Below, piece by piece: positions 43,245 through 52,563 of a stretch of DNA of 64,000 nt; position 1 is the stretch's first letter, and every line of letters begins with the position of its first letter. A program made the translations under genes and the position numbers. The stretch is from Gelidibacter sp038243395 (GTDB taxonomy: Bacteria; Bacteroidota; Bacteroidia; Flavobacteriales; Flavobacteriaceae). The notes beneath the pieces are model-generated. The model did not search any database and was not told the origin of the DNA. It worked only from the letters and a program-made list of their open reading frames with translations. The DNA lies in assembly GCA_038243395.1 (NCBI GenBank), contig JBBSRC010000006.1, positions 1-64,000 of the forward strand, read 5' to 3'.

Positions 43245-45476
43245 ATGTCCCAACCCAAATTTTATATAGTTGCTTTTTTTGTTCTAATATCTTCTTTACT
43301 GTTTCCCCAAAATAGTGTTAATCAAGATATCGACATTCTTAAAATGCGCATTCAAAACTACATTACCCAATCTGATTTTGAAACGGAGCGTGGGGACTAT
43401 TACTATGCCAAAGAAAATCTCGAAAACGCCTTAATCCTAGCCAAACAAATTGACGACAAAAAAAGGCAAGGTAAAATCTACACCAAAATTGCTAAGCTAC
43501 AGTTTACGGTTGAAGAGCCTGAAAACGCACTGGTATCTTTAACAAAAGCAGCCGAATTACAAAGAGAAACCAATGATTACGCCAATTTGGCCATAACCTA
43601 CAATGTTCGCGGAATCTTACATGCCAGTAAAAAGGAATATCAAACGGCACTTGAATATTTTAATTCTGCCAAAACCAGATTGGAAGAAGAAGGCCTTGAA
43701 CGTCTAATTTCAGAGGTCAATTTAAACGAGGCCAAAGTTTATATTCAATTGGAAGACTATAAAACGGCTAAGGCAATGCTCGAAAAGACCATAATTTTAG
43801 CCAAAAAATATGATCAGGCTGGTACTTTAAGCAGTGCCTACATCAATAGTGGAACAGTCCAACAAAAATTAGGTAATTCTCCGTTGGCGATTTCTATGAC
43901 TGAACAGGGATTGGAGTTGGCTCAGAGCAATAATATTCCTGAATTTATTAATGATAGTTATTTGACTTTTAGTGAGATATATCAGGAGAACGAAAAATAT
44001 AAACTTTCCAATGAATATTTAAGAAAACACATCAGTTTATCTGATTCTCTATTAAATATTAAGCGTGAAAATCTCTCTCCAGAAAAAAAATCACAGTTTA
44101 TAAATGAATATAAAGATTCTGAATTTAAACAAATGGAAGTCAAACTTGAAGAAGCAGATGCTTCAAATAATTTGACAAGAATTACCACCATCTTGAGCAT
44201 CGCATTGATTACCATTCTATCCCTATTGACTTTATCGCTTTACAAGAATAATAACATCAGGCTTAAAACCAATAATATGCTTCATAAAAAAAATGAAGAG
44301 CTAATTATTGCAAAAGAAAAAGCTGAACTCGCTTCAAAAACAAAAGCCAACTTCCTCTCTACAGTAACCCACGAACTCAGAACACCATTATATGCCGTGA
44401 CCGGTTTGACCAATATGCTTTTGGATGAAGAGCCAAAACCCGACCAGCTGCCGCATCTTAAATCGCTGAAATTTTCTGGCGATTATTTGTTGACATTTAT
44501 TAATGATATTCTACAAATCAATAAAATTGAGGCCAATAAAGTTGAATTGGATCCTGAAGTATTTAATCTCAAGAAAAAAGTAGAAAATGTGATTTCCGCA
44601 TTAAGCAATTCAGCTTTGGATAATAATACGCATCTCCATTATGAATACGATGATAGGCTGCCAGAAACCTTTATGGCTGACCAGCTGAAGATTTCTCAAA
44701 TCTTGATTAACCTCATCGGAAACGCGATTAAGTTTACTAAAGATGGCGATATCTGGGTAAGATTGTCAAGACTTAATAATACAAACGACAACTATACCAT
44801 AAGATTTGAAATAGAAGACAACGGGATTGGAATAACCAAAGAGAAGCAGGAACATATGTTTGAAAGCTTCTCTCAAGGCTCTATTCAAATCAATCGCAAA
44901 TACGGAGGAACAGGACTTGGACTCTCCATTGTTAAAGGACTAATCGACATTTTAAAAGGAAAAATTTATTTAAAAAGTGAACTCGGAAAAGGATCCTCCT
45001 TCTTTTTTGAAATTCCATTAATCTATGCACCTGAACCAGTAATTACCGAAAAACCAAAAAATCTAAACAAAATTAACACATTGGACTTGACAAATATCAA
45101 AATTTTGGTTGTTGAAGACAACAAGATCAACCAAATGATAACCCGTAAGATTTTAAACAAAATGAGCCTTTATTGTGATGTTGTCGATAATGGCGAAGAT
45201 GCAGTGGATCGTGTCAAAGAAGAACAATATAACATCGTCTTGATGGACATCCACATGCCTGGGATAAGCGGACTTGAAGCAACGAAAATCATTAGAACCT
45301 TTGACAAGGAACTTACAATTTTTGCGCTTACAGCCGTAACTATAGAAGATAAGATGCACGAATTTGATGAAGCAGGTTTTGATGATATTATTTCTAAACC
45401 CTTCAAACAAGAAGACTTTGAAAAGAAACTTTATAACATTCTGAAAAAGAATCAAAAATCAACAACATCTATTTAA
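43245..45476 (+). CDS. TPR-containing hybrid histidine kinase / response regulator
   Basis: 743 residues. Signal peptide (about 1-20), periplasmic TPR array (about 30-270; e.g. ALILAKQIDDKKRQGKIYTKIA, ALEYFNSAKTRLEEEG), transmembrane helix (about 315-336), HisKA with phospho-His in LSTVTHELRTPLYAVTG, HATPase (LIGNAIKFT, DNGIGI, GGTGLGLSIVKG) and a C-terminal receiver (LVVEDNKINQMITRKI, phospho-Asp in IVLMDIHMPG, conserved Lys in IISKPF). No separate output regulator gene is adjacent. Its last bases overlap the convergent lpxK gene by eight. Confidence 0.95.
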   Translation: MSQPKFYIVAFFVLISSLLFPQNSVNQDIDILKMRIQNYITQSDFETERGDYYYAKENLENALILAKQIDDKKRQGKIYTKIAKLQFTVEEPENALVSLTKAAELQRETNDYANLAITYNVRGILHASKKEYQTALEYFNSAKTRLEEEGLERLISEVNLNEAKVYIQLEDYKTAKAMLEKTIILAKKYDQAGTLSSAYINSGTVQQKLGNSPLAISMTEQGLELAQSNNIPEFINDSYLTFSEIYQENEKYKLSNEYLRKHISLSDSLLNIKRENLSPEKKSQFINEYKDSEFKQMEVKLEEADASNNLTRITTILSIALITILSLLTLSLYKNNNIRLKTNNMLHKKNEELIIAKEKAELASKTKANFLSTVTHELRTPLYAVTGLTNMLLDEEPKPDQLPHLKSLKFSGDYLLTFINDILQINKIEANKVELDPEVFNLKKKVENVISALSNSALDNNTHLHYEYDDRLPETFMADQLKISQILINLIGNAIKFTKDGDIWVRLSRLNNTNDNYTIRFEIEDNGIGITKEKQEHMFESFSQGSIQINRKYGGTGLGLSIVKGLIDILKGKIYLKSELGKGSSFFFEIPLIYAPEPVITEKPKNLNKINTLDLTNIKILVVEDNKINQMITRKILNKMSLYCDVVDNGEDAVDRVKEEQYNIVLMDIHMPGISGLEATKIIRTFDKELTIFALTAVTIEDKMHEFDEAGFDDIISKPFKQEDFEKKLYNILKKNQKSTTSI

Positions 45477-46476
45477 CGAACCTACTTACCAAAGCATCAA
45501 ATTTTTGTGCATGATCAATTTTTATTTCAATAGGCAGATAAAAGATGGTTTCACTTTTAATAAAATGAGGCTGTAAACGCACCATATCCTTTTCTGTAGT
45601 GACAATCAATGGCTTTTGTTTTAAATCATTAAGGTCATTTTCATTAAAATCATGATGATCCTTAAACTGTAAATGCTCAAACTGTAATCCTAATGCAGTT
45701 AGATATGAAACCAAAGGTTTCGGATTGGCAATCCCGGTAACTAAAGTAAACGGCCGATTTCTGAGAGTTTCTAAATCAATTTGGTCTTTATGATTTCTAA
45801 TCGATTCCGAATAAGCAATACTTGAAAAAAATACCGCTTGGTGTTCCAAAGCATTGATTTTACGTTTAATTTCCTCTTTCTTTTCTTCAGATACGTTTTC
45901 GGGACATTTTGTTACAACAATGATATCAGCGCGCTCCGCACCTTGTCTGGGCTCTCTTAAGTTTCCTGTTGGCAATAAGATATCCTCTGTGTATAGATCA
46001 TCAAAGGAAGTCAATAAAATATAGAAACCTGCTTTAACCTTTCTATGTTGAAATGCATCATCGAGCAATATCACTTCAGGAGGATTTTGTAAAGCCATTA
46101 ATTGGGAAATACCATGCACCCTATCGCCATCAACACTTACAATCAAATTTTCAAACTTTTGATGAAACTGAAAAGGCTCATCCCCGATAGTTAATGCTGT
46201 AGCATTTTTATCAGCGATGACAAAACCTTCGGTGTGCCTTTTATAACCCCTACTAAGGGTCGCAATATGATGATCAGTTTTTAATAATCGGATTAAGTAT
46301 TCAATCATTGGCGTTTTACCAGTGCCACCAACACTTAGATTTCCCACACATATCACCGGGAAATCATAAACGGTTGATTTATTTATGCCCAAATCGTATA
46401 ATTTATTTCGCAACCAGGTTACCAAATAATAAATTGGGAGAATCGGCAAAAGTAAATACCTTATCAATTTCATCAT
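45469..46476 (-). CDS. lpxK: Tetraacyldisaccharide 4'-kinase
   Basis: 335 residues. N-terminal hydrophobic helix (IRYLLLPILPIYYLVTWL), Walker A GNLSVGGTGKTPMIEYL (about residues 43-58), SRGYKR, DDAFQHRKV and LREP. Phosphorylates the 4' position of the lipid A precursor at the inner membrane. An adjacent ATG three bases later is an equal start. Confidence 0.96.
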   Translation of the reverse strand: MMKLIRYLLLPILPIYYLVTWLRNKLYDLGINKSTVYDFPVICVGNLSVGGTGKTPMIEYLIRLLKTDHHIATLSRGYKRHTEGFVIADKNATALTIGDEPFQFHQKFENLIVSVDGDRVHGISQLMALQNPPEVILLDDAFQHRKVKAGFYILLTSFDDLYTEDILLPTGNLREPRQGAERADIIVVTKCPENVSEEKKEEIKRKINALEHQAVFFSSIAYSESIRNHKDQIDLETLRNRPFTLVTGIANPKPLVSYLTALGLQFEHLQFKDHHDFNENDLNDLKQKPLIVTTEKDMVRLQPHFIKSETIFYLPIEIKIDHAQKFDALVSRFVK

Positions 46477-46544
46477 GGGGTAAATATATAACGAGAAGAG
46501 CGAATACTATTATTTGTTTTTTTTAATTAAATCCTTCAATTAAT

Positions 46545-47066
46545 TCAACGTTCGACACGCTTATCCTCAGGCATGTTCACAGCGCCACAGCCGTCCACTA
46601 ATATATGCCCGTCTTCACTAACTACTCTCATAGCTACTTTAAAATCTTCCCATTCAACTCCTTTTACAATGACATAACCAGTTTGAGGATCAAACTCGTG
46701 AAGTTCAAACCCTTTTGGCGGATAATCCTGTGCATCAAAAATCGGATCAGCTAATAATCCTATTCTCGGGTTTTCTTCATAACCCAAAATGATCATATTT
46801 TCTAATTTATCTGTAAATTCTACGGTGGCAAGAGAAGATGTCCTAACAAACTCAAGTATTTCAAGATGATCAATACTTTCAATATAAGAATTTATAAATT
46901 CGAGCCCCGCCTGATAGTTCTCATTTTCAGAAGATGCCTCACTCTCGAGTGGTTCGTATAAATCAGTGTTGGGAAGATCCAAAGCTTCCGCTTTTGAAGA
47001 TTTTTTATTATCTGTTTGGCAGGCCAATAAACTTATCGAAAAAACGAGGGTAAGCATGTACTTCAT
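46545..47066 (-). CDS. Lipoprotein of unknown function
   Basis: 173 residues from ATG 47066 (the longer form would need a TTG). Lipoprotein signal MKYMLTLVFSISLLAC, an acidic linker, then a domain of about 120 residues (YIESIDHLEILEFVRTSSLATVEFTDK...VRVVSEDGHILVDGCGAVNM) that I do not recognise. Membrane-anchored, periplasmic or surface. Stand-alone gene divergent from the Nif3-like gene, with 74 bases between their starts. Confidence 0.78.
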   Translation of the reverse strand: MKYMLTLVFSISLLACQTDNKKSSKAEALDLPNTDLYEPLESEASSENENYQAGLEFINSYIESIDHLEILEFVRTSSLATVEFTDKLENMIILGYEENPRIGLLADPIFDAQDYPPKGFELHEFDPQTGYVIVKGVEWEDFKVAMRVVSEDGHILVDGCGAVNMPEDKRVER

Positions 47067-47105
47067 AATATTCAAAGGACTTATCTACTACGAAAATATA
47101 ATAAA

Positions 47106-47113
47106 TTATCTTT
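47106..47113 (+). promoter_or_regulatory. -7 promoter element upstream of the Nif3-like gene
   Basis: TATCTTTG matches TAnnTTTG and ends directly before an in-frame GTG (47114). Because that GTG would be at or before the transcription start, the ATG at 47141 is the more likely translation start. Confidence 0.5.
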
Positions 47114-47140
47114 GTGAAGAACCTAAAAACTGAATATAAT

Positions 47141-48235
47141 ATGATAATCCAGGATGTCATCAATTATCTTGAAGAATTGGCCCCTCTAGCTTATGCGGAA
47201 GATTTTGACAATGTTGGCTTGTTGGTTGGCAATAAAAACAATCAACTTACAGGCGTTCTTGTTACTTTAGACACTTTAGAAAATGTAGTGGATGAGGCAA
47301 TAGATAAAAAGTGCAATTTAATTGTCAGCTTTCATCCCATAATTTTCAAAGGTCTTAAAAAACTTAATGGCTCCAATTATGTTGAACGCGTCGTCCTTAA
47401 AGCCATTAAACATAATATTGCGATTTATGCTATCCATACGGCATTGGATAATTGTTTGCAAGGCGTCAATGACATAATTTGTAACACTTTAGGGATAGGA
47501 AACAAAAAAATCCTATTACCGCAACAAGGCACTATTAAAAAACTAACCACTTACGTTCCTCAAGATCATGCCGATGCGCTAAGAGGAGCCCTGTTTAACG
47601 CGGGCGCTGGTACAATTGGTAATTATGCTGATTGCAGTTTTAATACAGAGGGAATTGGCACTTTTAAAGGTAACGAAACGTCTAATCCGAAAGTTGGAGA
47701 ACGTGGTGAATATCGACAAGAACAAGAAACTCAGATCTCAGTAACTTTTCAAAAACATTTAGAGCGCAACCTTCTCAACGCACTTTTTCAAAGTCATCCG
47801 TATGAAGAAGTCGCATTTGAAGTGACCACTTTAGATAATTACAACCAACACATTGGCATGGGAATGGTTGGTGAACTTGAAAATGAGATGGAAACCGATG
47901 CGTTTTTACAGTTTGTAAAGGAAAAAATGAATGTTTCCTGCATAAAACATTCCAAAATAACCAAAAATAAAGTCAAACGTATCGCGGTGCTTGGCGGCTC
48001 TGGAAGTTTTGCAATAGCGGCGGCAAAGTCAGCAAAAGCAGACGTTTTCATCACTTCTGATTTAAAATATCACGACTTCTTTTCGGCAGAAGATCAAGTG
48101 ATTTTAGCAGATATTGGCCATTATGAAAGTGAACAGTTCACAAAATCCTTTTTAGCCGAGTATCTGTCAAAAAAAATTAGTAATTTTGCAATCGTTTTAT
48201 CGACGATAAACACCAATCCTGTAAAGTATTTATAA
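47141..48235 (+). CDS. Nif3-like dinuclear metal centre protein (DUF34)
   Basis: 364 residues from ATG 47141. Two DUF34 halves flank an inserted domain (about 130-235), as in the long bacterial form. Metal-ligand motifs: SFHPIIFKG and AIHTALDN in the first half, DIGHYESEQF in the last. Related to E. coli YbgI (hydrolase of GTP-cyclohydrolase type speculated) and forms hexamers. Function unsettled; conserved next to the coiled-coil CT398 gene in Bacteroidota, which follows here two bases later. Confidence 0.92.
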   Translation: MIIQDVINYLEELAPLAYAEDFDNVGLLVGNKNNQLTGVLVTLDTLENVVDEAIDKKCNLIVSFHPIIFKGLKKLNGSNYVERVVLKAIKHNIAIYAIHTALDNCLQGVNDIICNTLGIGNKKILLPQQGTIKKLTTYVPQDHADALRGALFNAGAGTIGNYADCSFNTEGIGTFKGNETSNPKVGERGEYRQEQETQISVTFQKHLERNLLNALFQSHPYEEVAFEVTTLDNYNQHIGMGMVGELENEMETDAFLQFVKEKMNVSCIKHSKITKNKVKRIAVLGGSGSFAIAAAKSAKADVFITSDLKYHDFFSAEDQVILADIGHYESEQFTKSFLAEYLSKKISNFAIVLSTINTNPVKYL

Positions 48236-48237
48236 TT

Positions 48238-49020
48238 ATGGCAAAAAAAGCTGAACTTTCTGTTGAAGACCGATTAAGAGCGTTGTATGATCTGCAGCTT
48301 ATTGATTCAAGAGTTGACGAAATCAGAAATATTAGAGGTGAACTTCCTTTAGAAGTAAGAGATTTAGAAGATGAAGTTGAAGGACTTAATACTAGACTTG
48401 AAAAATTAAATGGTGGCCTGAGCCTGGTTGATGACGACATCAAATCAAAGAGAAATCTTATTGAGGAAGCTAAATCTTTGATAAAAAAATACGCTGAACA
48501 GCAAAAAAACGTTAGAAATAACAGAGAATTCAATTCAATTACCAAAGAAATTGAATTTCAAGAATTGGAGATTGAATTAGCTGAAAAGCACATTAAAGAA
48601 TTTAGAGTACAGATCGATCAAAAGAAAGAAGTTGTTACAGAAACAAAAGACCGTTTGAAAGATCGTCAAGCACATTTAAAGCACAAAAAAGGTGAATTGA
48701 ATGCTATTTTGGCTGAAACTGAAAAGGAAGAGACTGCACTAATTAAAAAATCTGAGGAGTATCAAAATACAATTGATGATCGTTTAGTAAATGCTTACCA
48801 CAGAATTAGGAAAAACGTTAAAAACGGTTTGGCTGTTGTAGCTATTGAAAGAGGTGCTTCTGGTGGTTCATTCTTTACTATCCCACCACAAGTTCAAGTG
48901 GAGATCGCTTCTCGCAAAAAAGTTATCACTGATGAGCATAGTGGACGTATTTTGGTTGATGCACAGTTGGCTGAAGAACAAAAAGAAAAAATGGGAAAAA
49001 TGTTTGCTAAACTGAGCTAA
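48238..49020 (+). CDS. CT398-like coiled-coil protein with a degenerate zinc ribbon
   Basis: 260 residues. A long helical hairpin coiled coil (about 15-185) is followed by the zinc-ribbon region of PF02591 proteins (NGLAVVAIERGASGGSFFTIPP...DEHSGRILVD). In other family members this region holds two CxxC knuckles; here all four Cys are replaced (ASGGS, DEHSG), while the surrounding GRIL motif is kept. In the operon with the Nif3-like gene. Homologues are proposed to bind RNA or assist protein export; role unknown. Confidence 0.88.
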   Translation: MAKKAELSVEDRLRALYDLQLIDSRVDEIRNIRGELPLEVRDLEDEVEGLNTRLEKLNGGLSLVDDDIKSKRNLIEEAKSLIKKYAEQQKNVRNNREFNSITKEIEFQELEIELAEKHIKEFRVQIDQKKEVVTETKDRLKDRQAHLKHKKGELNAILAETEKEETALIKKSEEYQNTIDDRLVNAYHRIRKNVKNGLAVVAIERGASGGSFFTIPPQVQVEIASRKKVITDEHSGRILVDAQLAEEQKEKMGKMFAKLS

Positions 49021-49040
49021 ACAACCTATAAATTATAGTT

Positions 49041-49073
49041 AAAAAGCCTTTACAAATTGTAAGGGCTTTTTAT
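49041..49073 (+). terminator. Terminator after the CT398-like gene
   Basis: AAAAAGCCTTTACAA/TTGTAAGGGCTTTTT stem with one mismatch, then a T-rich tail, 20 bases past the stop. Confidence 0.8.
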
Positions 49074-49143
49074 TTTAACGTAACTTTCATAATTACAGTT
49101 TAAGGTTTTACCTCATTTTGCGACTACATACAAAATCAAACTT

Positions 49144-49791
49144 ATGAAATCACTTATTTTATCGTTATCACTTATATTTTTATTCAGTTGTCAGAATAAT
49201 GCACAAAGCAACTCTAAACAGGAGGCTATAAAAATTGCTGAACCCATAGAAATCCCTGTGAAGGACGGGAAGGCAAAAGCTTATTTTGCTAGCGGCTGTT
49301 TTTGGTGCGTTGAAAACATTTATGAGCATGTGAAAGGGGTAGACGAAGTTATTAGTGGTTATGCTGGAGGGCACACTAAAAATCCAACCTATGAATCTAG
49401 CAATACTGGGAAAACAGGTCATGCAGAAGCCGTCGAAGTTATTTACGACCCAAACGTGGTGAGTTTTGCAACTTTGGTAGACGTTTATTTTGGTTCTCAA
49501 AACCCAACCCAAGCAAATGGTCAAGGTGGCGATCGAGGTTCACAATACCGTTCCATTATTTTTTATCAGAATGACGCGCAGAAAAAAATTATTGAAACCA
49601 AGAAATCGGCACTGGCAAAAAAACTAAGTCAGACTATTGCGGCAGAAGTTTATCCATTTCAAAAGTTTTGGATCGCGGAAGATTATCATCAGGATTATGA
49701 GAAAAAAAATCCGAATAATTCCTATATCCAAAATGTATCTATCCCAAGATATGAACGTTTTAAAGCAAAGTTTCCAGAGCTTATTAAATAA
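49144..49791 (+). CDS. msrA: Peptide-methionine (S)-S-oxide reductase, lipoprotein form
   Basis: 215 residues. Lipoprotein signal MKSLILSLSLIFLFSC, a linker, then the MsrA domain (about 45-210) with catalytic GCFWC, VISGYAGGHTKNPTYE, HAEAVEVIYDP and GSQYRSIIFY. Repairs oxidised methionine in exported proteins, acting from the membrane into the periplasm. No MsrB domain is fused. Followed by a hairpin at 49805-49835. Confidence 0.96.
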   Translation: MKSLILSLSLIFLFSCQNNAQSNSKQEAIKIAEPIEIPVKDGKAKAYFASGCFWCVENIYEHVKGVDEVISGYAGGHTKNPTYESSNTGKTGHAEAVEVIYDPNVVSFATLVDVYFGSQNPTQANGQGGDRGSQYRSIIFYQNDAQKKIIETKKSALAKKLSQTIAAEVYPFQKFWIAEDYHQDYEKKNPNNSYIQNVSIPRYERFKAKFPELIK

Positions 49792-49804
49792 TTGTTATTA
49801 AATT

Positions 49805-49835
49805 AACCTCACAGATTTTAAAAACCTGTGAGGTT
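49805..49835 (+). terminator. AACCTCACAG palindrome, terminator/repeat after msrA
   Basis: AACCTCACAG / CTGTGAGGTT stem followed by TTCTC. The same CCTCACAG...CTGTGAGG palindrome occurs at 54037-54066, showing that this mobile-looking repeat doubles as a terminator. Confidence 0.7.
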
Positions 49836-49957
49836 TTCTCATTCATGTTGGTCGCTTTCAAAGTAAAGATTAAAGGATAAAATTTATCTTTTGTAACGTA
49901 AATTTCAGAATCGTTTTGCAATAAAGCCTGAAAAACATTTTAAGGACTCTCATCATG

Positions 49958-50092
49958 TTACCTTAAATACTCAATGTGCAATCCAGCTTCAAATAAAGAA
50001 GAAACTACCTCGACCAATCCGTGATTCCACCCATATTCCTTACTGATCATTGTTGAAGGGTTGCCGTTTTTAAAAACCTTTAAATCGTACAT
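49958..50092 (-). pseudogene. Remnant of a class I SAM-dependent methyltransferase (C-terminal part)
   Basis: A 44-codon minus-strand frame in an otherwise empty 447-base gap reads MYDLKVFKNGNPSTMISKEY then GWNHGLVEVVSSLFEAGLHIEYLR. The WNHGLxEVVxxLxEAGLxIEyL block is typical of the C-terminal part of Bacteroidota class I SAM methyltransferases, which normally have about 240 residues and continue past this point (HEFPF...). Nothing of the SAM-binding half is visible upstream. Probably a decayed gene fragment; a real short peptide is unlikely. Confidence 0.6.
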
Positions 50093-50238
50093 ATTACTTT
50101 TTGCATGGTTTTTTCCATGTCATTCTAAGTGGCTTTTTTAATTCTAAAATAATTATCATAGCATCCATAATCTTCGTTTAGACTTTAAAATTAAAAATTA
50201 TGAACCTATCTTCCGTATCTTTATAAAAAATTTATAAG

Positions 50239-50904
50239 ATGAAAAACTCATTGATTTTACTAGTGATGTTCGCATTTGTGTTTTCCTGCAAGCAAAAAAA
50301 AGAGGCTAAAATTGTTGAAAAAGATATGACAACAGCTGAAAAAATAGCCCATGCCAACGGATTTGAAAACTGGAAAAACGTGTCGGAATTACAATTTACC
50401 TTCAATGTTGAAAGAGATACCTCACATTTTGAACGTGCCTGGACTTGGAAACCAAAAACAGAGGATGTCATAATGATTTCCGGAAAAGACACCGTGGCTT
50501 ACAATCGCAAGTCAATGGATAGCACTGCTATGAATGCAGACAGAGCTTTTATCAATGATAAATATTGGATGTTGGCGCCTTTTCAGTTGGTTTGGGATAC
50601 CTCAGCCTCAATTTCTGAAGCCTCAATAACCGAAGCTCCTATCAGCAAAACGCAACTAAATAAAATAACAATTACCTATTCCGATGATGGAGGTTACACT
50701 CCTGGAGATGCCTATGACTTATTTTATGGTGATGACTTTCTCGTAAAAGAATGGAACTACAGAAAAGGAAATTCGAAGGAACCCACCATGTCGACAACTT
50801 GGGAAGATTATCAAGATTTTAATGGTTTGAAAATTGCTAAAACCCACAAGCGACCTGATTCTAATTGGAAACTTCATTTTACCAACATTAAAGTTTTAGA
50901 ATAG
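50239..50904 (+). CDS. Lipoprotein of unknown function
   Basis: 221 residues. Lipoprotein signal MKNSLILLVMFAFVFSC; mature part begins TTAEKIAHANGFENWKNVSELQFTFNV and contains WTWKPKTEDVIMI and a repeated beta-strand pattern. It resembles a Bacteroidota lipoprotein family of about 230-250 residues annotated only as a domain of unknown function (possibly DUF6503). Probably an outer-membrane or periplasmic anchored protein. Single gene with its own terminator at 51017-51049. Confidence 0.82.
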   Translation: MKNSLILLVMFAFVFSCKQKKEAKIVEKDMTTAEKIAHANGFENWKNVSELQFTFNVERDTSHFERAWTWKPKTEDVIMISGKDTVAYNRKSMDSTAMNADRAFINDKYWMLAPFQLVWDTSASISEASITEAPISKTQLNKITITYSDDGGYTPGDAYDLFYGDDFLVKEWNYRKGNSKEPTMSTTWEDYQDFNGLKIAKTHKRPDSNWKLHFTNIKVLE

Positions 50905-51016
50905 AAGTTGCTGTAAAATAAGCATTAAAATAAGGAGAGCATCATCCAGACTATAAATTTATAGCGTCTTAGACATATCAAATTTATATTCCGTGTTATG
51001 CGCCTCTATTATATCT

Positions 51017-51049
51017 AAGAGCTTCCACTAATGAGTTGAAGCTCTTTTT
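51017..51049 (+). terminator. Terminator upstream of the kynurenine operon
   Basis: AAGAGCTTC/GAAGCTCTT stem with a 12-base loop and TTTT tail. The gap 50905-51233 otherwise holds no gene; its last part contains the kynU promoter. Confidence 0.72.
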
Positions 51050-51201
51050 ATTTAACGACCCCGAATATTGAGAAATTTATTCTCTTACGGAAAATTTAAG
51101 GAGACATTTCCTTTGATTTTCAACACAATCCTAGACCCAAATAATTTTTTCAGCTTTTAAAATCTACTTTTTTCTGACTGCTTTCCTAAACTATTAATTC
51201 T

Positions 51202-51209
51202 TATTTTTG
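51202..51209 (+). promoter_or_regulatory. -7 promoter element of the kynurenine operon
   Basis: TATTTTTG matches TAnnTTTG. Transcription would start near 51216, so the TTG at 51234 is a better kynU start than the TTG at 51207 within the element. Confidence 0.45.
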
Positions 51210-51233
51210 TGTGAAACCGAAAAACAGCGCACC

Positions 51234-52505
51234 TTGTCAAACTATAAATTAGGTTTAGAATATGCTAAACAACAAGACCAAAATGATGCTTTAGCGTCTT
51301 ACAGAAATCAATTCCACATTCCAAAAGATAAACATGGCAAGGATTTGATTTATATGACTGGAAATTCGCTCGGCCTCCAACCAAAATCCGTTAAAGACTA
51401 TATCAAGCAGGAGTTGGAAGATTGGGCTAATTGGGGCGTTGAAGGGCACACGGAGGCCAAACATCCTTGGATACATTATCACGAATTCCTTACAGAAAGC
51501 ATGGCTAAAGTAGTTGGTGCTAAACCTATTGAAGTCGTGGTCATGAACACCTTGACCGTTAATCTTCACTTGATGATGGTGTCTTTTTATCAACCGACTC
51601 CAACACGTTATAAAATTCTAATTGAAGCCGATGCATTTCCGTCAGATAAATATGCTGTGGAATCTCAGTTGCGCCATCATGGTCTTGATGTCAAAGACGG
51701 ATTGATCCTTTGGAAAGCTAGAAAAGGTGAAGAATTGGATAATTACGATGATCTCGAAACCATTTTAAAAGAGCAGGGTGATGAAATTGCTTTGGTTATG
51801 ATTGGCGGCGTCAATTATTACACCGGGCAGTTTTTTGATTTGAAACGCATTGCGCAACTTGGCCATCAGCACGGTTCCATGGTCGGATTTGACTGTGCTC
51901 ATGGTGCAGGAAATGTAGAACTGAACCTGCACGATTCAGGGGCAGATTTTGCGGTTTGGTGTACTTACAAATATTTGAATTCCGGACCAGGTAGTCTGGG
52001 CGGATGTTTCGTTCATGAACGTCATGCCTATGATAAAAATCTCAACCGATTTGCTGGTTGGTGGAGTCATAATAAAGAAACACGTTTTAAAATGCGCGAT
52101 GATTTTGACCAACTTCCAGGTGCTGAAGGTTGGCAATTAAGCAATCCACCAATTCTATCGATGGCAGCGATTAGGGCTTCCCTGGATATTTTCGCAGAAG
52201 TTGGCATGGCAGAACTAACTAAAAAATCCAAACAGCTTACCGGATATTTTGAGTTTTTAATCAATGGACTCAATAATGATGACATCAAAATCATCACTCC
52301 TTCTAATCCCGATGAGCGCGGCTGTCAATTATCCATTCAGGTAAAAAATGCAGATAAGAAATTACACCTTGAGCTTACCGAGGCGGGCGTCATTAGTGAT
52401 TGGCGCGAACCTGATGTAATTCGTTGTGCGCCTGTGCCATTGTACAATTCTTTTGAGGATGTGTATTCCTTGGTGGAGAGATTAAAAATTATATTAAAAC
52501 CCTAA
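51234..52505 (+). CDS. kynU: Kynureninase
   Basis: 423 residues from TTG 51234 (SNYKLGLEYAKQQDQND); a TTG nine codons upstream lies in the promoter motif. PLP enzyme of fold type I: YMTGNSLGLQPKSV, VVMNTLTVNLHLMM, GFDCAHGAGNVEL and the PLP-lysine in WCTYKYLNSGPGSLGG (about residue 245). Splits kynurenine or 3-hydroxykynurenine to (3-hydroxy)anthranilate and alanine. First gene of a kynurenine catabolic operon. Its stop codon (in CCCTAACCC) lies at the edge of a palindromic repeat. Confidence 0.95.
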   Translation: MSNYKLGLEYAKQQDQNDALASYRNQFHIPKDKHGKDLIYMTGNSLGLQPKSVKDYIKQELEDWANWGVEGHTEAKHPWIHYHEFLTESMAKVVGAKPIEVVVMNTLTVNLHLMMVSFYQPTPTRYKILIEADAFPSDKYAVESQLRHHGLDVKDGLILWKARKGEELDNYDDLETILKEQGDEIALVMIGGVNYYTGQFFDLKRIAQLGHQHGSMVGFDCAHGAGNVELNLHDSGADFAVWCTYKYLNSGPGSLGGCFVHERHAYDKNLNRFAGWWSHNKETRFKMRDDFDQLPGAEGWQLSNPPILSMAAIRASLDIFAEVGMAELTKKSKQLTGYFEFLINGLNNDDIKIITPSNPDERGCQLSIQVKNADKKLHLELTEAGVISDWREPDVIRCAPVPLYNSFEDVYSLVERLKIILKP

Positions 52506-52524
52506 CCCATTCCAAAGGAAAGGG
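52499..52524. repeat. CTAACCC...TTCCAAAGGAAAGGG repeat at the kynU end
   Basis: CCCTAACCCATTCCAAAGGAAAGGG, a CTCC/GGAG-type palindromic repeat that starts in the last codon of kynU and supplies its stop. Related elements stand at 56246-56273, 56357-56384 and 57181-57210. Confidence 0.6.
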
Positions 52525-52563
52525 AACATATTGGAATTATTAAAATAATTTACATATTTTAAA

